Shown here: one piece after another, positions 54,576 to 64,000 of the stretch
Layout of the letters: each line of letters opens with the position of its first letter
Position numbering within the stretch: position 1 is the first letter of the stretch
From: Adonisia turfae CCMR0081
GTDB taxonomy: Bacteria; Cyanobacteriota; Cyanobacteriia; Phormidesmidales; Phormidesmidaceae
Direction of reading: 5' to 3'
Assembly: GCF_011009555.1 (NCBI RefSeq)
Contig: NZ_QXHD01000004.1
Location: forward strand, 710,869-774,868
DNA length: 64,000 nt
Position numbers and translations under genes: made by a program
The notes under the pieces: generated by a model
Told to the model about the DNA's origin: nothing
The model's database searches: none
The model's input: only the letters and a program-made list of their open reading frames with translations

Positions 54576-56060
54576 ATGGGTAAACCAACAGGCTTTCTCG
54601 AATACACTCGCGAAATTGCGCCAGATGTCTCACCACTGATGCGAATTTCTCATTGGCAAGAGTTTCATACGCCATTGCCGGATGACCAGCTACGCAATCA
54701 AACAGCGCGCTGTATGGACTGTGGCACACCCTTTTGCCATACGGGGAATACCATTAACCGCATGGCCAGTGGGTGCCCCATCTATAACCTGATTCCTGAG
54801 TGGAATGATCTGGTGTATCGAGGTCTGTGGAAAGAGGCTCTGGATCGATTACATAAGACCAATAACTTTCCAGAGTTTACGGGGCGGGTATGCCCCGCGC
54901 CCTGTGAAGGTGCCTGTGTATTGGGGATTCATAATCCGCCAGTGACGATTAAAAATATTGAGCACGCCATTATTGATAAAGGCTGGGAAGAAGGTTGGGT
55001 TGTGGCTGAGCCGCCAGTTCAACGCACTGGGAAGACAGTTGCCGTGGTGGGTTCTGGCCCCGCTGGTTTATCGGCAGCAGCCCAGCTCAATAAGGCTGGC
55101 CATCTGGTCACGGTATATGAGCGAGCTGATCGACCGGGGGGATTGCTGATGTATGGCATTCCCAATATGAAGCTTGAGAAAGAAACGGTGGTGATGCGTC
55201 GTCTCAAGCTGATGGAGCAGGAAGGCATTCGATTTATTTGTAATGCCGAAATTGGTAAGGATTTGCCAGCTGAGCAACTGGTTAAAGACTATGATGCGGT
55301 GATCCTATGTACTGGTTCAACTCGACCTCGAGATTTACCCATTGAGGGACGTGATGCCAAGGGAATTCATTTTGCTATGGAGTTTTTGACAAAAAACACC
55401 CAAGCAGTGATGGATCCTACGCTGAATGACCAGGCAATTTCTGCTACGGGCAAGGACGTGGTGATTATCGGTGGTGGTGATACCGGCACCGACTGTGTAG
55501 GCACCTCTATTCGTCATGGCTGCGCCAGTGTTACTCAGCTAGAGATCATGCCTAAGCCACCAGCGGAGCGGGCTCCTAATAATCCTTGGCCCGAATGGCC
55601 CAAGGTTTACCGTATGGACTATGGCCAGGAAGAGGCTGCTGCTAAGTTTGGGGGCGATCCGCGAGCTTACCTATCCACGGCGACTAAGTTTGAGGCGGGG
55701 GACGATGGCCAGGTCAAGGCGATCCATGTGGTGGATGTGGCCTGGGAGAAAGATGATAGTGGCCGCTTCCAAATGCAAAAAGTGGCAGGCTCAGAGCGAG
55801 TCATTCCGACGCAGCTGGTCCTGCTGGCCATGGGATTCCTTGGACCAGAACAGCCCATTATCGATGCCCTGGGTCTGGAGCAAGATGGCCGTAGTAATAT
55901 TCAGGCTGAATATAACAAGTACACCACTAGCCTACCTGGGGTATTTGCTGCGGGCGACTGCCGCCGAGGTCAAAGCCTTGTAGTATGGGCATTTAATGAA
56001 GGTCGTGGAGTGGCGCGGGAATGCGATCGCTACCTGATGGGCCATACCGATCTGCCGTAA
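54576..56060 (+). CDS. gltD: glutamate synthase small subunit, NAD(P)H-dependent
   Basis: 494 residues from ATG 54576 ([13 protein letters not shown]); the in-frame upstream part to 54459 is not family-like. N-terminal 4Fe-4S region [11 protein letters not shown] and [15 protein letters not shown] motif [20 protein letters not shown] motif [11 protein letters not shown], and C-terminal [15 protein letters not shown]. Passes electrons from NAD(P)H to GltB. 144 bp after gltB, likely one operon. Confidence 0.96.
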   Translation: MGKPTGFLEYTREIAPDVSPLMRISHWQEFHTPLPDDQLRNQTARCMDCGTPFCHTGNTINRMASGCPIYNLIPEWNDLVYRGLWKEALDRLHKTNNFPEFTGRVCPAPCEGACVLGIHNPPVTIKNIEHAIIDKGWEEGWVVAEPPVQRTGKTVAVVGSGPAGLSAAAQLNKAGHLVTVYERADRPGGLLMYGIPNMKLEKETVVMRRLKLMEQEGIRFICNAEIGKDLPAEQLVKDYDAVILCTGSTRPRDLPIEGRDAKGIHFAMEFLTKNTQAVMDPTLNDQAISATGKDVVIIGGGDTGTDCVGTSIRHGCASVTQLEIMPKPPAERAPNNPWPEWPKVYRMDYGQEEAAAKFGGDPRAYLSTATKFEAGDDGQVKAIHVVDVAWEKDDSGRFQMQKVAGSERVIPTQLVLLAMGFLGPEQPIIDALGLEQDGRSNIQAEYNKYTTSLPGVFAAGDCRRGQSLVVWAFNEGRGVARECDRYLMGHTDLP

Positions 56061-56128
56061 AGACGATCGTCTGACGAGAAAGTATACAATCTTAAGGGCA
56101 AACTTGATGAGTAAGCTCTTAAAATTCA

Positions 56129-56593
56129 ATGACATTACAAGTGGGTGATCCGGCTCCTGACTTTAGCTTGGCTGATGCAGACGGTAATACCGTCAGTTTG
56201 GCTGATCTAAAGGGTCAACGTGTGGTGCTATATTTTTATCCTCGTGATAATACCCCTGGGTGCACAAAAGAAGCCTGTGCGTTTCGAGACAACTACGAAG
56301 CCTACCAGGCCAAAGATGTGGTTGTTTTAGGTGTCAGTGCAGATGATGCTAAGTCCCATCAAAAGTTCATTACCAAACACGACCTGCCCTTCCCACTGTT
56401 AGTGGATGAAGAGGCCAAAGTAGCCACTGCCTATGGCAGCTATGGCCTCAAGAAATTCATGGGCAAAGAGTATATGGGTATTAGTAGGAGTACCTTTGTA
56501 ATTGGCCCTGATGGGAATTTAGAAAAAATCTACCGCAAAGTAAAAGCTGAGAAACATCCCGTTGAACTACTGACTGCCCTCGACGAACTTTGA
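56129..56593 (+). CDS. bcp: peroxiredoxin, Bcp/PrxQ type
   Basis: 154 residues. Peroxidatic Cys45 and resolving Cys50 in NTPGCTKEACAF, the five-residue spacing of PrxQ; LVDEEAKVATAYG and RSTFVIGPDGN follow. Reduces hydroperoxides using thioredoxin. First of three tightly packed genes (4-bp gap to the next). Confidence 0.95.
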   Translation: MTLQVGDPAPDFSLADADGNTVSLADLKGQRVVLYFYPRDNTPGCTKEACAFRDNYEAYQAKDVVVLGVSADDAKSHQKFITKHDLPFPLLVDEEAKVATAYGSYGLKKFMGKEYMGISRSTFVIGPDGNLEKIYRKVKAEKHPVELLTALDEL

Positions 56594-56597
56594 ATCC

Positions 56598-57053
56598 ATG
56601 CCGCAGTTTTGGCGACCAGTCCGTACCCTTTTGGGCTTACTTTTGCGACGACCTTTAGTCGGTACGTGTGTAATACCGATTTTGCCCGATGGTCGCATTG
56701 TCTTAATTCAACGCCGTGATAGTGGGCGTTGGGGTTTACCGGGGGGACTGGTCGATTGGGGTGAAGATATCGCCACATCTGCCCAGCGCGAGCTACTGGA
56801 AGAAACAGGTCTAGCTATCCTGAAAATTGGTCGTCTGGTCGGCGTATATTCCCATCCAGAGCGTGATCCGCGGTTTGATTCTATTTGCGTCGCCCTCGAA
56901 GCCTATGTGGATGGTGAATTTTATATTCGTGATAAAGCTGAGGTAATGAGAATCGCAGCATTTACAGTGGATGACATTCCCCGTGGTAACCTAGCCCACG
57001 ATCACGATCAACAGCTACAGGACTACTTTAATGGAGCCATTGTTTTGGCCTAG
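56598..57053 (+). CDS. Nudix hydrolase
   Basis: 151 residues. Complete Nudix box from G50 to about L72: GLVDWGEDIATSAQRELLEET (G-x5-E-x7-REU-x-EE). A hydrophobic N-terminus (LLGLLLRRPLVG) precedes it. Hydrolyses nucleoside-diphosphate-linked metabolites; substrate unknown. Overlaps the next gene by 23 bp. Confidence 0.93.
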   Translation: MPQFWRPVRTLLGLLLRRPLVGTCVIPILPDGRIVLIQRRDSGRWGLPGGLVDWGEDIATSAQRELLEETGLAILKIGRLVGVYSHPERDPRFDSICVALEAYVDGEFYIRDKAEVMRIAAFTVDDIPRGNLAHDHDQQLQDYFNGAIVLA

Positions 57054-57870
57054 TGCTGGCCAAATGCCCGTACGCAACCTGCGCCGTAAGCTTCAGTACG
57101 GTCAGCTGTTTTGGCGGGAAGTGGGGCGAGGTCAGACAGTCATTTTTCTGCATGGCTCCTGGCATGACGGTGATCAATGGAGCGAGACCCTAGCTCTAAT
57201 GGGTCGGCAGTATCACTGTCTGGCACCTGATTTAATTGGCTTTGGTGAGTCAGAACGCCTACAAGATAAGACAGCCTACTCGATTGCGATGCAGGTAAAG
57301 ACACTGGCAGAGCTACTAGACTCCCTGCGCATCGGTTCCGTTGTGCTAGTTGGCCATTCCCTAGGGGCTTGGGTAGCAGCTCGTTATGCCCTGCGTTATC
57401 CAGAGCAGGTTAAAGGACTATGTGTCCTGGAACCCGAAGGTTTTGCCTATACTCCTAAGCGTTGGCGGCGAGAACGTTGGTTGATTAGTCCTTTGAGTGG
57501 ATTATGGTTAGCGATTACTAAGCCATTTGCTCGCAAATCCACCCCCGGTCAGACACCTACCTGGTTGCAAAATTATCATTGGCGACAGCTATTACGGCGT
57601 CATCCTGCAGCCTGCCGGTTACTCTTCCAGCGTCGCCGTAATGTGTTAGAACCTGAAATTGTTGGCGGCCTGGCCAATCTTTCAATGCCCATGGTGGCCC
57701 TGCAAGGAGAACATGTAGGAGAAACCAGCCGACAGCTGACCCAAACGTTTGAGACGGCTGCTCCCAGGGCAACAGTAAAGGTGTTGCCAGGAAAGGATGA
57801 GCTGCCTACCTATGGGGCAAAAGCAATTGCAGAGTTTTTAGGACATTGGTTACCAGTTATTGATAAATAA
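57031..57870 (+). CDS. alpha/beta hydrolase fold protein, possibly inactive
   Basis: 279 residues; start inside the Nudix gene, so translation is coupled. FLHGSWHDGDQW (oxyanion), LIGFGESE and the nucleophile Ser110 in VGHSLGAW are conserved. The expected acid and histidine are not: the strand normally ending GxxD reads LQGEHVGETS, and where a Gly-His is usual there is LPGKDELPTYG. So the catalytic triad may be incomplete. Its end overlaps the convergent helicase gene by 14 bp. Confidence 0.85.
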   Translation: MEPLFWPSAGQMPVRNLRRKLQYGQLFWREVGRGQTVIFLHGSWHDGDQWSETLALMGRQYHCLAPDLIGFGESERLQDKTAYSIAMQVKTLAELLDSLRIGSVVLVGHSLGAWVAARYALRYPEQVKGLCVLEPEGFAYTPKRWRRERWLISPLSGLWLAITKPFARKSTPGQTPTWLQNYHWRQLLRRHPAACRLLFQRRRNVLEPEIVGGLANLSMPMVALQGEHVGETSRQLTQTFETAAPRATVKVLPGKDELPTYGAKAIAEFLGHWLPVIDK

Positions 57871-59167
57871 AGACTCGTTTTGCTGCCCGTGTAAATGCCA
57901 CATAACACAGCTGATTTCTCTCAATCAGCTTCGAATTTCTCATTAAATCTGGCAAATCTATAAATACGTCTTGGAACGTGGAGCCCTGACTTTTATGCAC
58001 TGTCAGGCTATAGGCATAGTTCACATCGTGAAACTGTTGCCTGAATTCCCAGAAAATCTCCCATTGTTTAGTGGTGGCATAGTCCCGTGAGCGACGTTCA
58101 TAGTCAGGCAGGCTGATTTCCTGGAGTACATTCAGGTCTTGAAACTTGCCCTCTTCTGTATAAACAACCAGCTGCCATGTCGGTAACCCCTCTATTTTTC
58201 CGGGTTTTACCTCTAACACTTCACACTCTTCTGAAGTTTGGAGAATAATGCCGCCCTCCTCAAGGCATGGGTTGTTGGCAATGAGTCTCTCCCCAGGTAC
58301 AAACTGTTGTAAATCGTCACCGTAGATCGCATGACGAATCATACGGTTTAAAGTTTTAACCCGCTGGTTAGTATAGGCAAGCACTCTCACATAGTTGGGG
58401 TCGGCTTTGTATTTATCGCAGGTGAAGGCACGGATGAGCACATCACGCCAGGGATATTTGGGCAGCACAAAGAAGCCTTCGGTGCGATCGCAATTCACAT
58501 CGCTTTCATATCGAGGTAACTGCTCCCGCTCCATGTTGCGACGAATGTCATCGGCAATCACCCCAATCGCCCCGCCATAGCGAATCACCTGGGATAGAGA
58601 CGACTGATGCATAATCTGGCTAAAGCAGCATGACTCCGTTTCATTGACAGGCGGTAGCTGAGCCGGATCCCCTACAAATAGCATCTGGGTGGGAATATCC
58701 AATCGAGAAATGGCCTCCACCAGTAGCTTCCACATCTCCTGGTTGATCATGGAGCATTCATCCACGATCACCAGTCGATAGTCCGGCACCTGATTATGCT
58801 GGTCGCTAACTGACTTAAAAATTTGCTCACCGCTGCCCGTGTCAATGACCGGTTTTAGCCCCAGCAATCGGCAACAAGTGACTGACTCCACATCTTTGAT
58901 ATCCCACTGGGTGGCCATGGTTTTGAGCACCTTGGTGGCTTTATTACTAAAGGCCGTCAGCACAATCGGCCAGTCACAGCCTTGATCACGCAAATAGGTA
59001 ACCAGAGCTTGTAGCAGAGTAGTTTTGCCCGTACCCGCATAGCCTGTCAGTAAATAGAGCTTGGATGGACTCTGCAAAAATTCCTCAATGGCTTGCAGTG
59101 CTTCCCACTGCTCCTCGCTTAACTCAATCCCTGGCAGTATTTCTGGAATCGTGGCAGCGCTATCCAT
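57857..59167 (-). CDS. SF1B helicase, Dda/RecD-like
   Basis: About 436 residues from ATG 59167 (MDSAATIPE); 59224 would add 19. Motifs: Walker A GYAGTGKTT, motif Ia TAFSNKATKVL, Walker B VIVDECSM, motif III FVGDPAQLPPV, motif V/VI SLTVHKSQGSTF and CYVAFTRAAKRV. The compact, single-gene layout matches phage T4 Dda and bacterial relatives that restart forks or remove proteins from DNA. No RecB/C partners nearby. Confidence 0.92.
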   Translation of the reverse strand: MDSAATIPEILPGIELSEEQWEALQAIEEFLQSPSKLYLLTGYAGTGKTTLLQALVTYLRDQGCDWPIVLTAFSNKATKVLKTMATQWDIKDVESVTCCRLLGLKPVIDTGSGEQIFKSVSDQHNQVPDYRLVIVDECSMINQEMWKLLVEAISRLDIPTQMLFVGDPAQLPPVNETESCCFSQIMHQSSLSQVIRYGGAIGVIADDIRRNMEREQLPRYESDVNCDRTEGFFVLPKYPWRDVLIRAFTCDKYKADPNYVRVLAYTNQRVKTLNRMIRHAIYGDDLQQFVPGERLIANNPCLEEGGIILQTSEECEVLEVKPGKIEGLPTWQLVVYTEEGKFQDLNVLQEISLPDYERRSRDYATTKQWEIFWEFRQQFHDVNYAYSLTVHKSQGSTFQDVFIDLPDLMRNSKLIERNQLCYVAFTRAAKRVFIYQ

Positions 59168-59345
59168 TTGAGCGAAGCATCCGGGTACGAAATCCATCAT
59201 AACCTGAGGGACAAAGAAGTACAAAAGAACTATTTACCATCAATACTGATTCTCTATATTTCTCAGCACCATTGCTGCTTTAGGGGAAGATTTACCTTAA
59301 ACCTATAATCATGAAATATGTGGAGATCAATGGCTTGCCTATTGC

Positions 59346-61163
59346 CTATAGCTGAGCCGTTATGGTTTTGCCATCGGCAGGTTTACCCCACAGATAGCCC
59401 TGCATATACTCACAACCTAAGGTTTCAAGGGTCGCTAGTTGGACTGAATTTTCAACGCCTTCGGCGGTTACACTCATGCCTAGCTCATGGGCTAAATTGA
59501 CGATAGCCTTGATGACCTTCAGACCTTTCGTCGTATTGTTCATTTGGTGGATAAAGGAACGATCAATCTTTAAGTTTTCAATTTTTAAGCTGTATAGATA
59601 GCTGAGCGACGATGAGCCCGTACCAAAATCATCAATGCTCACCATAATTTGATAGCGCTTAAGCTTCTCTAAGGTGGCTAGAACAACGTCTGTTTTTTGC
59701 ATGAGGCCATATTCAGTAACGTCAAAGGCAAGATTTTGATGATCAATTTGAGTTTCTCCTAATATGCGATCCAGATAGTCGATAAAGTCTCTTTGAGTTA
59801 GCTGCTGAGATGATATATTGACATGTAGCTTAAATGAAGAATGCAGTAAATTTTGCTCTTGCCATTCTTTGAGTTGTTGACAGGCATACCGCAGAACATA
59901 GCGGTCTAACTCAAGAATGAGTTCGGTTTCTTCTGCAACAGGAATAAATTCATCAGCACTCAATATGCCCCTTTGAGGATGATTCCAACGCACTAGAGCT
60001 TCTAAGCCATTCAGATAATTGTCTGCCAAAGAGATAATAGGGTGATAAACAAGGATTAACTCTTGGTTATGCAACGCTCTATGCAACTCATTTTGCACTT
60101 CAAAGAAGGAGAATGTACGTTGATGCATACCAGAATTAAAGATCTCTATTCTACCAGCACCTTCAGCTTGAGCCTGAGATAATGCAGTGGCTGCATCTCT
60201 CAATATATGAGTAGCCTGTTGATATTTATGGGAGTGTAGAACAATACCAACCTCAATTTGTCCATAGATTAAGTGATTGCTGATGTGGAAAGGGTACGTA
60301 ACTTCTCGCTGTAATTGTTCTGCAAATTGAGTAATTTGTTCCTCACTCCGAAAGGCCTCAATTAAAATAGCAAATGTATCTTCTCCAAAGTTTGCCAATA
60401 GAGAACCTGGCCAGGTTATTGTCTCTAAGCGACTCTTAATCGCTACAATGAGCTGGTCTACAGCTTGGTGCCCAAGGGAATTTTTAACTAGCTGTAGTTT
60501 GTTATATTTAAGCAAAATGACGGCCAGTCTTTGGGTTGGGTTAGACTGTGCTTGTGTGAATGATTGTTGTAATCGCTGAGTTAGCAAAACTCTATTAGGC
60601 AACCCAGTAATGCTATTATGGGTTGCCATATGTACGAGTTCTTCTTGCATGCGTAACCGTTCACCAATTTCTTTCTCTAGCTGAGCGGTACGTTGCATGA
60701 CCCGTTGTTCCAATTGAGAGTTGAGCTTTTGGATTTCAGATTGGGCAGCACGTAATTTTAGATGATTGTCAATTCGGGCTAGTAGTTCTTCCGCTTGAAA
60801 TGGTTTGGGAATATAGTCCACGCCTCCTAGATCAAAGGCTTTGACTTTCTCATCAGTTTGATCTAAGGCACTCAGAAAAATGACAGGAATCTCTTGAGTT
60901 ATTGGATTTGCTTTGAGCAGGCGGCAGACCTCATAGCCATCCATTCCAGGCATTTTAATATCTAAGAGAATCAGGTCTGGCTGGGCTGCCTTAGCAATTT
61001 TGAGCGCGACCTCGCCGTTGATGGCACTGCGTACTTTGTACCCCTGCTGAGTCAACACTGTAGATAAAAAATCTAGATTGGGGGGGACATCGTCCACCAC
61101 TAAGATATCGCCGCAGGGTAAAGGATTTAGTGATGCATCTGAGGGTTGGGTCATTATGCTCAA
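59346..61163 (-). CDS. response regulator REC - degenerate GGDEF - EAL, c-di-GMP phosphodiesterase
   Basis: 605 residues. Receiver (DILVVDDVPPN ... LILLDIKMPGMDGYEV, phospho-Asp), coiled coil, a GGDEF fold in which the signature reads NFGEDTF instead of RGGDEF, so cyclase activity is probably lost, then a complete EAL domain: EALVRW, IDDFGTGSSSL, IDRSFI, TAEGVEN, MQGYLWGKP. Expected to degrade c-di-GMP when phosphorylated. 46 bp after the hybrid kinase gene, very likely its operon partner. Confidence 0.94.
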   Translation of the reverse strand: MSIMTQPSDASLNPLPCGDILVVDDVPPNLDFLSTVLTQQGYKVRSAINGEVALKIAKAAQPDLILLDIKMPGMDGYEVCRLLKANPITQEIPVIFLSALDQTDEKVKAFDLGGVDYIPKPFQAEELLARIDNHLKLRAAQSEIQKLNSQLEQRVMQRTAQLEKEIGERLRMQEELVHMATHNSITGLPNRVLLTQRLQQSFTQAQSNPTQRLAVILLKYNKLQLVKNSLGHQAVDQLIVAIKSRLETITWPGSLLANFGEDTFAILIEAFRSEEQITQFAEQLQREVTYPFHISNHLIYGQIEVGIVLHSHKYQQATHILRDAATALSQAQAEGAGRIEIFNSGMHQRTFSFFEVQNELHRALHNQELILVYHPIISLADNYLNGLEALVRWNHPQRGILSADEFIPVAEETELILELDRYVLRYACQQLKEWQEQNLLHSSFKLHVNISSQQLTQRDFIDYLDRILGETQIDHQNLAFDVTEYGLMQKTDVVLATLEKLKRYQIMVSIDDFGTGSSSLSYLYSLKIENLKIDRSFIHQMNNTTKGLKVIKAIVNLAHELGMSVTAEGVENSVQLATLETLGCEYMQGYLWGKPADGKTITAQL

Positions 61164-61209
61164 AATTAAGGAGAGTGATTCAATATAGTCAGCACTGTGA
61201 TAGAAGAGT

Positions 61210-64000
61210 TTAGGGTTCGAAGGCTTGTCTTGATGAGGTCGTCAATTCAGTAATCAGGTCACAGCGAAATCCTTTGACTAATTTAGTCAGTGCTTCTACT
61301 AATTGATCTTCAGGTATTGGGATTTCATCAATGAGCTGAGCAACCCATTCTGCATCGGCTAAGCTAGATGCCTCATGGAGTTGATGTAGCCACTCTTTTG
61401 GCTGTTTAGATAGCTGTTCGACAATGATGTGATGCTGGTTATCAGATGACAGTCTAGGGAAATTCTGGGTGTGTTGATGTTCATAAATGTACTGTACTCC
61501 GAGGTGTTGCTGCAGTTTTTGAAAAATAATGCTATCTCTGAAGGGTTTGCGCACAAAATCGTCACAGCCCACCGATAAGACCATCTGTTTTTCACTCTCT
61601 AGAGCGCTAGCAGTGAGGGCAATAATGACTGTTGCTTGCCCTTGTAGACTAGTGCGGATGCGCTGAGTCGCTTCGTAGCCATCCATCACAGGCATACGCA
61701 TGTCCATCCAAATTAGGTGAGGCTGCCATTTTTGCCAAATTTGCAGGGCTTCTTGGCCATTTGTAGCTGCTCTTACCTTGAAGCCAACGGGCTCTAACAG
61801 TTGCATGAGCAGGGTTCGACTCGCCCACTTATCTTCCACAATTAAAACGCGATAGCTCGGTTGGTTGGGTGCAAGACAAATTACCGTTGAGCTGCTCTCA
61901 TCTTCCTCAATATCTAGAATATCGACGGGAGTGACTGGGAGGTTAAATCGAAAAATACTACCTTGTCCTGGTGTACTTTGGACAGATATATGACCGCCTA
62001 AGAGTTCAATATAGGTTTTGCTGATGGCCAGACCCAACCCCGTTCCCCCTTGAGACTGACGACCAATATCAGTTTGATAAAAAGCGTCAAAAAGATACTG
62101 GAGCTGTTTAGGGTCAATCCCTGAACCAGTATCTTGGACCTCAATGGAAAGGTGATTTTTGCCGGAAATCGTTAACGTAATACTGCCACTGTTGGTAAAT
62201 TTAACAGCATTACCCAATAAATTAATGAGGATTTGTCGTAACTTGGCTTCATCAGTTTCTATATATTGGGGTACTTCAATCGCGCATTCACACGTTAAAT
62301 TTAGTCCTTTTGCGCCAGCTTTTTCTTGAAACATGGTTGCTAGTGAATGCAGTAACTGATGCAGGTCAAAGGGTTGCGCGTTAATGCTAATGTGACCAGC
62401 CTCAATCTTTGACATGTCGAGGACGTCGTTGATAAGGGTAAGTAGATGATCACCGCTATGTTGAATGACGTCTAAATGCTGTGCAGAGTCTTGCAGAAAG
62501 CGCTCAGGCCCATATTTAAGGGTACGCTGCATAACTTGAACAAAGCCTAGAATGGCATTGAGAGGCGTGCGTAACTCATGGCTCATACTGGCCAGGAATT
62601 CACTTTTGACCTGGCTGGCTTGCTGGGCTGCTTGAATTGCGGTCTCTAATGCAATATTTTGTTGCGCAAGTTCTTCTTGCTGGGCATGTTCTTGTTCTAG
62701 GAGACGTGCCTGGGTAATCGCGATACCAACTTGGGCGGCAACAGATTCTAGCAGCTCAATTTCCCAAGATAACCACGCCCGTTGACGGTCACACTGATGG
62801 ATTTCAATGACTCCATTGGGAGGCCCTTGATAGGATGATGTGCGAATAGCCAGCATGGATTTAGTGTGTAGCTGCTCCCACGTTGACTGTTCCTGTTCAA
62901 GCAGAGACGTCTGGGTAACATCGTCAATAGCTAAAGCGTTTTCCTGGGACAGCACCACCTGAATGTAAGGGCTTTGGAGAGTCGAAATTTTAAAGGCTTT
63001 TTGGGAAATGTAGTCGGGAATCAGATATTCGGCAACAGTGTGTAACTGTGGAGTAGGTGTATCGGTATAGAGATGAAAACAACAGCGACTGACGCCAAAT
63101 GCCAGGCCAATTTCATCTACGGTTGTTTGATAGGTTTTTAGGGTATCGAGGCTTTGACGTATAGCATTGCTGATTTTCGTCTGTAGCTGTTCGCTTTGAA
63201 CTTGTTGAGCAAGGGCAGCTTCAATCGATTTGCGTTCTGTGATATTTAAGGTGGTGGCTATAATCCGGTGAGTTTTTCCTTGGCTGTCTTTTAATGGTGT
63301 CAGGGTTGTTAACCACCAGTTCCATTGATCATTGATATATAGCTCCTCTTCAAAGGTGAGGGGTGCGCCAAAATCAGCACAGTGCTGATACTTCTGAGTA
63401 AGTTCGACAGCTGTTTCTGGGGAGAAGAGTTCTTCTGGAGTAGAGTTAATCAACGATTTTCTCCGAGCACCGGACATACGCTCAACCGTAGCATTGGAGT
63501 CTACATAGCGAAATTTTTTGTAACCTAATACATCGACGACAAAAATCCCTGCTTCTACACCATTGTAAATACTGCGAAGAAACTGCTCTTGTTGGAGAAT
63601 AATCGCTTCGTTGCGTTTGCGATCGCTAATATCCGTATGGGAGCCCACCATGCGGATGGCCGTGCCATCAGTATCCCAGAGGGCTTGACCACGATCTAAA
63701 ATCCACTTGTATTGTCCATTTTTGCAACGAAGACGGTATTCTTCGCTAAAGAAAGGTGTGTCCTGATCTAGATGAGCCTGGCCTGCTTTGAGAACTCGCT
63801 CTCGATCCTCTGGATGCAGACGACTCTCCCATTCATCTCGGCTATGGGCAATCTCATGCTCACCATAGCCCAACATTGCTTTCCATCGTAGGGAATAGAA
63901 AATTTTACCTGCAGCAATATTCCAGTCCCAAATTCCGTCATTATTACCTTTTAGAGCCAGTTGCCAGCGTTCTTCACTCTGACGCAGTTTTTCTTGTTCA
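61210..64000 (-). CDS. hybrid histidine kinase with PAS and GAF sensors, N-terminus outside window
   Basis: The frame is open to the right edge (upstream codons read NNDGIWDWNIAAGKIFY, a PAS fold), so the internal ATG at 63876 is not the start. About 930 residues seen: PAS, PAS, GAF (FGVSRCCFHLY ... LAIRTSSYQGPP), coiled coil, HisKA with MSHELRTPLNAILG, HATPase ([23 protein letters not shown]), receiver (VLIVEDKWASR ... IWMDMRMPVMDGYEA) and a helical tail. Likely phosphorylates its own receiver and then the REC-GGDEF-EAL protein downstream. Confidence 0.93.
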   Translation of the reverse strand, partial: EQEKLRQSEERWQLALKGNNDGIWDWNIAAGKIFYSLRWKAMLGYGEHEIAHSRDEWESRLHPEDRERVLKAGQAHLDQDTPFFSEEYRLRCKNGQYKWILDRGQALWDTDGTAIRMVGSHTDISDRKRNEAIILQQEQFLRSIYNGVEAGIFVVDVLGYKKFRYVDSNATVERMSGARRKSLINSTPEELFSPETAVELTQKYQHCADFGAPLTFEEELYINDQWNWWLTTLTPLKDSQGKTHRIIATTLNITERKSIEAALAQQVQSEQLQTKISNAIRQSLDTLKTYQTTVDEIGLAFGVSRCCFHLYTDTPTPQLHTVAEYLIPDYISQKAFKISTLQSPYIQVVLSQENALAIDDVTQTSLLEQEQSTWEQLHTKSMLAIRTSSYQGPPNGVIEIHQCDRQRAWLSWEIELLESVAAQVGIAITQARLLEQEHAQQEELAQQNIALETAIQAAQQASQVKSEFLASMSHELRTPLNAILGFVQVMQRTLKYGPERFLQDSAQHLDVIQHSGDHLLTLINDVLDMSKIEAGHISINAQPFDLHQLLHSLATMFQEKAGAKGLNLTCECAIEVPQYIETDEAKLRQILINLLGNAVKFTNSGSITLTISGKNHLSIEVQDTGSGIDPKQLQYLFDAFYQTDIGRQSQGGTGLGLAISKTYIELLGGHISVQSTPGQGSIFRFNLPVTPVDILDIEEDESSSTVICLAPNQPSYRVLIVEDKWASRTLLMQLLEPVGFKVRAATNGQEALQIWQKWQPHLIWMDMRMPVMDGYEATQRIRTSLQGQATVIIALTASALESEKQMVLSVGCDDFVRKPFRDSIIFQKLQQHLGVQYIYEHQHTQNFPRLSSDNQHHIIVEQLSKQPKEWLHQLHEASSLADAEWVAQLIDEIPIPEDQLVEALTKLVKGFRCDLITELTTSSRQAFEP

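Noticed and set aside
63876..63876. ATG 63876 as the true start of the right-edge kinase
   Set aside because: It falls in the middle of a PAS domain, and the frame continues with PAS residues to the window edge.

Overview
The window comes from a cyanobacterium. Evidence in the sequence: a magnesium-chelatase subunit for chlorophyll synthesis (chlD), a carboxysome shell protein (ccmK4-type), a PEP-CTERM exported protein, cyanobacteria-type small proteins (DUF2839, RRM protein without a Gly-rich tail) and many copies of the HIP1 octamer GCGATCGC. Order and genus cannot be settled from this stretch; a Leptolyngbya-like lineage is only a guess. I found no tRNA, rRNA, CRISPR array or intact insertion sequence.

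Layout. 1-2294 is the 5' part of a large multi-PAS/GAF sensor protein (minus strand) that runs off the left edge. 2530-5089 is a four-gene membrane redox operon whose centre is a ferric-reductase-type haem membrane domain fused to a Rieske [2Fe-2S] domain. 5226-7103 is an accessory patch: three overlapping small coiled-coil genes, then a decaying MNT/HEPN toxin-antitoxin pair bracketed by an imperfect ~100-bp direct repeat. 7138-12208 holds chlD, a duplicated-domain protein, ccmK4, an alpha/beta hydrolase and a double LprI-domain lipoprotein. 12377-13672 is a serine-recombinase-family protein that has lost its catalytic residues and ends inside a perfect 24-bp inverted repeat. 14043-28680 is mostly housekeeping and envelope: PEP-CTERM protein, TspO, sugar-type ABC ATPase, uvrB, a lipoprotein, an SDR, oligopeptidase F, HAD and SpoIID proteins. 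28930-34864 has hisC, an 850-bp non-coding stretch with two paralogous terminator modules, a LysR regulator, GST, an M42 peptidase and a phosphatase.

34921-38373 is a YHS-domain lipoprotein with a hybrid histidine kinase. 38861-41428 encodes the most unusual protein: a cyclic-nucleotide-binding domain, a degenerate sigma54-activator-type AAA+ domain and a NapH/NosR-like membrane polyferredoxin in one chain. 41429-42632 is gene-poor and holds a broken cupin. 42633-49380 has an RRM protein, Spx/ArsC-like and GST proteins, infC with a predicted AUC start, htpX and a large DUF3352 protein. 49845-57870 carries nitrogen assimilation (gltB, gltD) followed by a peroxiredoxin/Nudix/hydrolase operon. 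57857-64000 has a Dda/RecD-type helicase and a two-gene signalling operon (hybrid kinase, then REC-GGDEF-EAL) running off the right edge.

Themes: redox chemistry at the membrane (Rieske fusion operon, polyferredoxin fusion, YHS lipoprotein), heavy multi-domain signalling, and several proteins that keep a fold but have lost catalytic residues (recombinase, AAA+, GGDEF, one alpha/beta hydrolase). Domain calls come from reading motifs, not from searches.
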